Origin: JBBSBY01 sp038205805
GTDB taxonomy: Bacteria; Desulfobacterota; Desulfomonilia; Desulfomonilales; Desulfomonilaceae
Direction of reading: 5' to 3'
NCBI GenBank assembly: GCA_038205805.1
Contig: JBBRBO010000077.1
Span: 1-18,494 of the forward strand
DNA length: 18,494 nt
Made by a program: the position numbers and the translations under genes. Of the stretch, positions 14,134 to 18,494 are shown piece by piece. The stretch's first letter is position 1. Every line of letters starts with the position of its first letter. The notes beneath the pieces were generated by a model. That model made no database searches, had not been told where the DNA came from, and saw only the letters and a list, made by a program, of their open reading frames with translations.

Positions 14134-14237
14134 TTTCTTAGCGTGACACAGGGCGTGAACATGAGTTTGTGCGCCGTGCATAGTTCCCCATCGTAATTTT
14201 CAGCGCTTACCGGTCCCGGCGCCCCGCGTCTCATGCG

Positions 14238-15200
14238 CTATTTGGGCGCAGGCGTATTCCCATCGAGTTCAGCAGCCGGCGCGGGTGAGTCCGACCCAAA
14301 CAGCCGACGACGGAGCGAGCCCCAAAACAGGGGGTCCGCAAGTCCACGTGGGAGGTAAATAATGGCAATCATGATGATGAGCCCGTTTACGATTTCCCGT
14401 TGGTCCTTGAGAGAACGGAGCGCATCCGGCAGGGCCGTCAACACGATCGCGCCGATAATTCCGCCCGTCCAGTGGGTCATCCCGCCGAGCACCGCATACG
14501 CGAGGATGTCCACCGCTCGGCTGAAGACGTAGTTGTGGGGATCAATGACCCGCACAATGGGAGCGCTCAAGGCCCCTGCGCCCGCGGCTATTGCGGCCCC
14601 TAAGACGAAGGCCAGAAGCTTGTATCTCAGGACGTTTATCCCCAGCGTAGACGCGGCGGTTTCATCCTGTCGTATACCCGCAAGTATTCGGCCGTAGCGC
14701 GAATTCTGTAAGGTCGCGAACATGTAGACCACCGCCAGCACGTAGATCAGAATGGGCCATGTGGTCTGGGGCAATCCCAGAAACAGGTCCGGCGTCGTAT
14801 AGGGAAGGGTGATCCCTTCAGCGCCGTTGAACACGATGAGGTCCTTATCCGAGCTGAAGAGGCGCACCAGCTTGTCGCCGTTAAGGGCGAAAATGCGAAC
14901 GATCTCGCCGAAGCCCAAGGTGGCTATGGCCAGATAGATGTCTCTGAGGCGCAAGACCACCAATCCCAAAGGAAGAGCCACTACTACCGCGAAGAAGATC
15001 GCACAGAGAAAACCCACGAACGGCGGCAGCTTTAACCAGGTGGCGAATATGGCAGCAGTGTAAGCGCCGATGGCCATGAAGCCCGCATTGGCGAGGGAAA
15101 GCAGGCCTGTGTTCAGCGTAATGTATATGCTCAAGGCCAAGGCTATATTGATGAGAATGAAATTAATCAGGGATATGTGATTAAGGATGTAATCCGGCAT
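14238..15200 (-). CDS. livM: Branched-chain amino acid ABC transporter, permease LivM
   Basis: This 320-residue permease of the LivM type forms the inner-membrane channel with LivH. The hydrophobic profile suggests eight to ten membrane helices. Family markers are LNTGLLSLANAGFMAIGAY near residue 30, the RLRDIYLAIATLGFGEIVRI cytoplasmic-helix segment, the EAA-like loop around NSRYGRILAGIRQDETAAS, GINVLRYKLLAFVLGAAIAA, and AVLGGMTHWTGGIIGA near the end. Length is within the usual range. The start ATG at 15200 lies 10 bp from the end of a composite repeat, and no good Shine-Dalgarno lies in that window (AGAAG at best). Translation may therefore be weak or rely on a start region reshaped by the insertion. 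Confidence 0.94.
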   Translation of the reverse strand: MPDYILNHISLINFILINIALALSIYITLNTGLLSLANAGFMAIGAYTAAIFATWLKLPPFVGFLCAIFFAVVVALPLGLVVLRLRDIYLAIATLGFGEIVRIFALNGDKLVRLFSSDKDLIVFNGAEGITLPYTTPDLFLGLPQTTWPILIYVLAVVYMFATLQNSRYGRILAGIRQDETAASTLGINVLRYKLLAFVLGAAIAAGAGALSAPIVRVIDPHNYVFSRAVDILAYAVLGGMTHWTGGIIGAIVLTALPDALRSLKDQREIVNGLIIMIAIIYLPRGLADPLFWGSLRRRLFGSDSPAPAAELDGNTPAPK

Positions 15201-15211
15201 AGGCGCTTCTT

Positions 15212-15776
15212 ATACCAATACATAATCAAAGAAGTAATATTGAGGAGAACCTACTTGAAAGAAGGATTCTTCCCAAACCCCTTTCTAAGACCGACCATGA
15301 CATTTCGTCACAACGCAGTATGAAAGTATCCAATAATTTGGAATACTTGAGGATTCAACCCCCCTGTATCCCCTGTGTCAGGAGATTGTACGGATACCGC
15401 CCGACCACCCTTTACCTCGAAGCCGACGCTTACCCCCGCTAACAAGGGGGCTGGGGGGTAATACCAATGCGCAGCCAAAGAAGTAATATCGGGGAGAACC
15501 TTCTTGAAAGAAGGCTTCTCCCCGAACCCCTCTCCAAGAACTTTTAAGTGGCCGAAACCGGCTTTTCTCAAGGAGAAAAAGCCGGTTTCGGCATATTAAA
15601 CATTCTCAGATAGACGTCGGAAAAACCTACCTTCCCAAAAAGAGTCATCACCAATGTTACTCGTTGGAAAGCACTTTGGTATAACTCCCATACCGAAGAT
15701 CCTTCCATGTGGTCGCTGTACGTCGCATCCCAAATGCGAGACTTTCATGCGAACTTTTGCAACAGCCGAAAACGGC
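15212..15776 (+). mobile_element. Nested composite A[B[A]] in the livH-livM gap
   Basis: The outer element A begins ATACCAATACATAATC at 15212 and runs through a diverged hairpin 1 to CTTTCTAAGACC. Module B starts at 15293 and is interrupted at 15461 by a complete 221-bp element A, then resumes at 15684 (ACTCCCATACCGAAG) to about 15754. The outer A returns as TTTTGCAACAGCCGAAAACGG and stops at 15776, the base before the livH stop codon. The outer right arm is missing. Confidence 0.82.
15461..15681 (+). mobile_element. Element A (MITE), complete 221-bp inner copy
   Basis: This is the third copy of exactly 221 bp, ATACCAATGCGCAGCC to GCACTTTGGTA, with TA on both sides (15459-15460 and 15682-15683). 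Excision in silico gives GGGGGGTAACTCCCATACC, close to GGGGGGTTCTACTCCCATACC in the intact module B at about 13004-13024. Hairpin 2 (15551-15592) is a perfect 19-bp inverted repeat apart from one bulged A. Hairpin 1 (15490-15524) is a near-perfect stem with a TGAA loop. Confidence 0.93.
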
Positions 15777-16832
15777 CTAAGCCCGAACCATTTTGCTGCG
15801 ACCGAATATGCCGCTGGGCTTCACGACCAACACAAGGATTAATAGGGCGAAGACAAAAGCGTCTCGGAAGCTGCTGTCTATATAGGCCACACTGAGCACA
15901 CGAATCATGCCCACGAGAAAGGCCGCCAAGGCCGCTCCGCCGATACTGCCCATTCCGCCCACGATGATGACCGTCAACCCGGCGAGTTCGACTTCGTTGC
16001 CCATAGTGGGTTCCAGGCGGTTGAAGGCAAGCCCCAAAAGCACTCCCGCGGCCCCTGCCAGGGCGCCTGAGATGAAAAACGTCTGGGCTATGACGAAGTC
16101 CACGTTGATCCCCAAAAGCCGGGAGGTTCGTTCGCTCCATGATATTGCACGTATGGCGCGGCCCATCTGCGTGCGAGAGATTAATATATGCAAACCCAGC
16201 ATGAGTAGCAACGACAAAATCAGCACCAGAACCTGAATGGGTGAGATTACCGCATTGCTTGTAATGGTATACGGAGTGATGGGGAACAAGTTTTGCGGAA
16301 AGCGGGACACCTGCGCTCCGAATGCGCCGATGGCCAAGCTCACGAGGATGAACGTCGCGCCGATTGACGAGATAATGGGCGCCAAGTGAGGAGATTGCCG
16401 TTGCGCAAGGGGACGCACGCTCCAGTAGTCCATGAGAATGCCGGCGATCATTGTGACGGCGCCGATCATGACGACCGAGGACTTCACTGTGGGCTCCCAG
16501 TGCCCGATAATCCCCATAAGAAGGGCGATGAATCCGGCCCACAACACCAGCCCACCCACGGTCAACGATCTAAGCGGCTTAAAAGCCAGCCGATCCAGTA
16601 ACACGGCCATGACGCCGGATCCCACCATGGCGGTGGGAATGGCGTACACAAGCGGCCACTGGAGCTTCGTGACGCATAGAAAGGCGAAGTACGCCCCCCA
16701 CATGAACGTTGCGCCGTGGGCCAAGTTGATGATGCTCAGGACGCCGAACACAAGGGTGTATCCCATAGCAAACAGAGCGAGGGCCGCTCCCTGCCAAATA
16801 CCGTTGATGAGTTGCTGCGGGAGTTGTGTCAT
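15777..16832 (-). CDS. livH: Branched-chain amino acid ABC transporter, permease LivH, with internal insertion
   Basis: This 351-residue LivH-type permease is the channel partner of LivM. Family markers are ALFAMGYTLVFGVLSIINLA (19-38) and HGATFMWGAY (39-48), the SRTQMGRAIRAISWSERTSR cytoplasmic loop, LLGINVDFVIAQTFFISGAL, and VIIVGGMGSIGGAALAAF near the C-terminus. Typical LivH proteins are about 290-310 aa. The excess is a hydrophobic block of about 55 residues after LLDRLAFKPLR (78-88), containing two extra predicted helices. It ends in a second version of the same motif, LMDYWSVRPLA (133-143), after which normal LivH sequence HLAPIISSIG resumes. This looks like an internal helix-pair duplication or insertion. 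The stop codon touches a repeat. Its start has only GGTGGA close by and AAAGG further upstream. Confidence 0.93.
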   Translation of the reverse strand: MTQLPQQLINGIWQGAALALFAMGYTLVFGVLSIINLAHGATFMWGAYFAFLCVTKLQWPLVYAIPTAMVGSGVMAVLLDRLAFKPLRSLTVGGLVLWAGFIALLMGIIGHWEPTVKSSVVMIGAVTMIAGILMDYWSVRPLAQRQSPHLAPIISSIGATFILVSLAIGAFGAQVSRFPQNLFPITPYTITSNAVISPIQVLVLILSLLLMLGLHILISRTQMGRAIRAISWSERTSRLLGINVDFVIAQTFFISGALAGAAGVLLGLAFNRLEPTMGNEVELAGLTVIIVGGMGSIGGAALAAFLVGMIRVLSVAYIDSSFRDAFVFALLILVLVVKPSGIFGRSKMVRA

Positions 16833-16858
16833 TCCACCGCGCCTTTGACGAGATTGTT

Positions 16859-16995
16859 ATACAATGCCGAAACGAGCATTTCTCCAGAAGAAATGCTTTG
16901 TTTCGGCGAAGATTACATTTTCTGAGAAAGAGGTTGAAAAAACCTATTTTGCAATCAAAGCTCCATCAATCTTACATTTGTGAAGCATATCGGTA
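16859..16995 (+). repeat. Diverged, shortened element A between livK and livH
   Basis: The sequence ATACAATGCCGAAACG moves directly from a terminal repeat into hairpin 2 (GCCGAAACGAGCATTTCTCC against GAAATGCTTTGTTTCGGC), so hairpin 1 and its spacer are missing. The right arm TTCTGAGAAAGAGGTTG to GTGAAGCATATCGGTA aligns with the arms of other copies. It lies between the livK stop and the livH start and leaves a strong hairpin in the transcript. Confidence 0.75.
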
Positions 16996-17001
16996 TCGGA
17001 T

Positions 17002-18147
17002 TTACTGAAACAGTTGGAATTTGCCGTCCTTTATAATTTGAACCACGGGTGGATGCACAGGGTTTCTCTTCTCGTCAAAGGAAAACTTCCCGAGCACGGT
17101 ATCCATGTTCTTGATGTTCGCCATGGCGTCTCTGATGGCCTTAGGATCGGCGCTTCCGGCGGTCTTCATCGCATTGGCGATGATATAGACACCGGTATAG
17201 GCCTGGGCTGCAAACTGGTCGGGATTCACCCCGTAGCGCTGGTGATACGCTTCCACGAATTTTTTGTTGCCGGGAGTATCGTTGTCGATGAACCATGCGG
17301 CGCCGGAAATTGTGCCTTCGGCCGCGGGTCCGGCGAGTTGGGCCAACTTTGGCGAATTAAACCCATTACCGCCGATGATATGCACGGTCATGGGGATACC
17401 CAGTTGGCGTGCTTGGCTCAGGATGCTTGCCGCTTCTTCGGCAAGGGCCGAAACGATGATCTGGTCGGGATTGAGACCCTTGATTTTAGTCAACTGGGCA
17501 GAGAAGTCGGTGTCTTTCTTTTTAAAGGTTTCGATGGTCAAGATTTCAATGCCCTGATCTTCAAGGGCTTTCTTGAAGACGTCAAAGCCGCCTTTGGTAT
17601 AGGCGTCGTCATCGCCGTACATGATGGCCACTTTCTTGTAGTTCAGCTTATCCTTGGTGGCCTTTACGGTATTGGGCTGAACTGCGCTTTCAGGGAGGCT
17701 GTCGCGGAAGATGAAATCACCGATCTCGACGATCCCCGGCACCGTGTTCGACACCGCCAATACTACCACCTTGGATGCTTGAGCTATGGGATCAGCCGCT
17801 TTTCCCGAATTCGAGAGCGTCGGACCCAGGATTACGGGAACCTTGTCGGTCTTGATCAGCTTCTCGAATGCGGTGATGGCGCCTTCTTTTGAGGTGCGGT
17901 CATCTTCCATGATGAGCTTGATTTTGGCTTTCCCTAACATGCCGGACTTGTTGATCTCATCCACGGCGAGTTCGGCTGCCTTATTCTGGTACGCTCCGTA
18001 GACCGCCGCGTCACCGGTGATGGACCATACTGCGCCTATGGGGATTTCCCCCGTCAACTCGGCTGCGGCGCCTCGGGGTGAGCCCGCGATCACGCATACG
18101 GCCAGGGCGAGTGTTAGAATGAATAGGAACAATGAGCGACTTTTCAT
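17002..18147 (-). CDS. livK: Periplasmic branched-chain amino acid binding protein
   Basis: This 381-residue solute-binding protein of the Peripla_BP_6 (Leu/Ile/Val-binding) family delivers ligand to LivHM. Residues 1-29 are a Sec signal peptide (MKSRS, hydrophobic core, cleavage likely after GAAA). The mature start IPIGAVWSITGDAAVYG is the usual first strand and helix, followed by EDDRTSKEGAITAFEKLI, VPVILGPTLSNSG with a ligand-contacting Ser region, YGDDDAYTKGGFDVFKKAL in the hinge area, and DQFAAQAYTGVYIIANAM near the end. It could bind another small solute, since the family also serves amides and aromatic acids. It is the first gene of the operon and has the best ribosome binding site in it, GGAGG 8 nt before the ATG. 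Confidence 0.94.
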   Translation of the reverse strand: MKSRSLFLFILTLALAVCVIAGSPRGAAAELTGEIPIGAVWSITGDAAVYGAYQNKAAELAVDEINKSGMLGKAKIKLIMEDDRTSKEGAITAFEKLIKTDKVPVILGPTLSNSGKAADPIAQASKVVVLAVSNTVPGIVEIGDFIFRDSLPESAVQPNTVKATKDKLNYKKVAIMYGDDDAYTKGGFDVFKKALEDQGIEILTIETFKKKDTDFSAQLTKIKGLNPDQIIVSALAEEAASILSQARQLGIPMTVHIIGGNGFNSPKLAQLAGPAAEGTISGAAWFIDNDTPGNKKFVEAYHQRYGVNPDQFAAQAYTGVYIIANAMKTAGSADPKAIRDAMANIKNMDTVLGKFSFDEKRNPVHPPVVQIIKDGKFQLFQ

Positions 18148-18357
18148 GTGACAACCTCCATGCGATGAATACCTACTAATTACCTGAATTTATGGGTGGT
18201 GGGAGCCTCCCGCGGTCGTGTGTCTCGTCTTATATGAATTAGCGCAATTGAGCCGCCTCCGTGCAAAGTGCGGGTGTGCTCGTCATTCCGGGTTTGTCGC
18301 CCACGCCGAGAACATCCGTGGTACGGGACGATTATTTCCCCACTCCGAGAAGCCTTT
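18148..18357. other. Upstream region of the liv operon
   Basis: It holds the livK Shine-Dalgarno (18156-18160) and a short palindrome GGGAGCCTCCC (18200-18210). Promoter elements for livK should be here, but the best match (TTGCAC then TAATTC at 19 bp on the minus strand) is too weak to call. Confidence 0.3.
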
Positions 18358-18494
18358 ATACCAATGCGCAGCCAAAGAAGTAATATCGGGGAGAACCTTC
18401 TTGAAAGAAGGCTTCTCCCCGAACCCCTCTCCAAGAACTTTTAAATGGCCGAAACCGGCTTTTCTCAAGGAGAAAAGGCCGCTTTCGGCATATT
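18358..18494 (+). repeat. Element A (MITE), truncated by window end
   Basis: It opens ATACCAATGCGCAGCC and tracks the copy at 15461 base for base with few differences over 137 bp, including both hairpins, then leaves the window. It is flanked on the left by TT rather than TA. It sits about 210 bp upstream of the livK start. Confidence 0.9.

Noticed and set aside
15308..15571. Minus-strand frames starting MRKAGFGHLKVLGEGFGE, repeated at 18283-18468 and related frames in other element A copies
   Set aside because: They are the translation of element A's two hairpins. The similarity follows from the DNA repeat, degenerate copies lose the frame, and there is no Shine-Dalgarno or family match.
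17014..17892. Long forward frame (292 codons) opposite livK
   Set aside because: It is the antisense shadow of livK, which has a signal peptide, a strong ribosome binding site and clear family motifs.

Overview
The window looks like a chromosomal segment of a Gram-negative, probably deltaproteobacterial (Desulfobacterota-type) anaerobe. This is an inference from the gene mix: a complete branched-chain amino acid ABC transporter, an OleA-like thiolase, a CxxCxxCC mini-protein and very repeat-rich intergenic DNA. No rRNA, tRNA or other taxonomic marker settles the point. Most genes lie on the minus strand; the exceptions are an S9 peptidase and the rplM-rpsI pair.

Layout. An exported S9-family serine peptidase (163-2184, +) starts directly at the end of a 221-bp mobile repeat. 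A repeat-filled gap follows, then a RelE/ParE-type toxin-antitoxin pair (3838 to 3060, -) with an unusually long toxin. Next come a PaaI-like hotdog thioesterase (-), ribosomal proteins L13 and S9 (+), and an orphan OleA-like condensing enzyme (-). A 437-aa membrane protein built from five tandem two-helix repeats (-) follows, then a 1.4-kb gene-poor repeat region. After that lie a small Cys-rich protein and a 37-aa single-helix ORF (-), and a cyclophilin (-). The last 6 kb is the liv operon read right to left: livK, livH, livM, livG, livF.

The most striking feature is the intergenic DNA. One family, here called element A, occurs at about eleven sites. Three copies are exactly 221 bp with imperfect terminal inverted repeats, two strong internal hairpins and flanking TA dinucleotides. 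That is the signature of a non-autonomous MITE moved by an IS630/Tc1-mariner type transposase, which is not encoded in the window. A second module (B, about 235 bp) sits inside two A copies, and in one of them a further full A has inserted into B, giving an A[B[A]] nest. A third family (C, about 80 bp) carries inverted GGTGAACGGTTACC-like ends. A fourth (W) is made of inverted and tandem CAGATTACGCAGAT-like arms. Repeats end exactly at several stop codons or start sites, and four of the five gaps in and beside the liv operon contain them.

Functionally, LivK captures a branched-chain amino acid or related solute in the periplasm, LivH and LivM form the membrane channel, and LivG and LivF hydrolyse ATP. 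L13 and S9 are co-transcribed ribosome parts. The remaining genes look like independent single-gene units. The most novel protein is the five-repeat membrane protein at 8044-9357, whose family I do not recognise.
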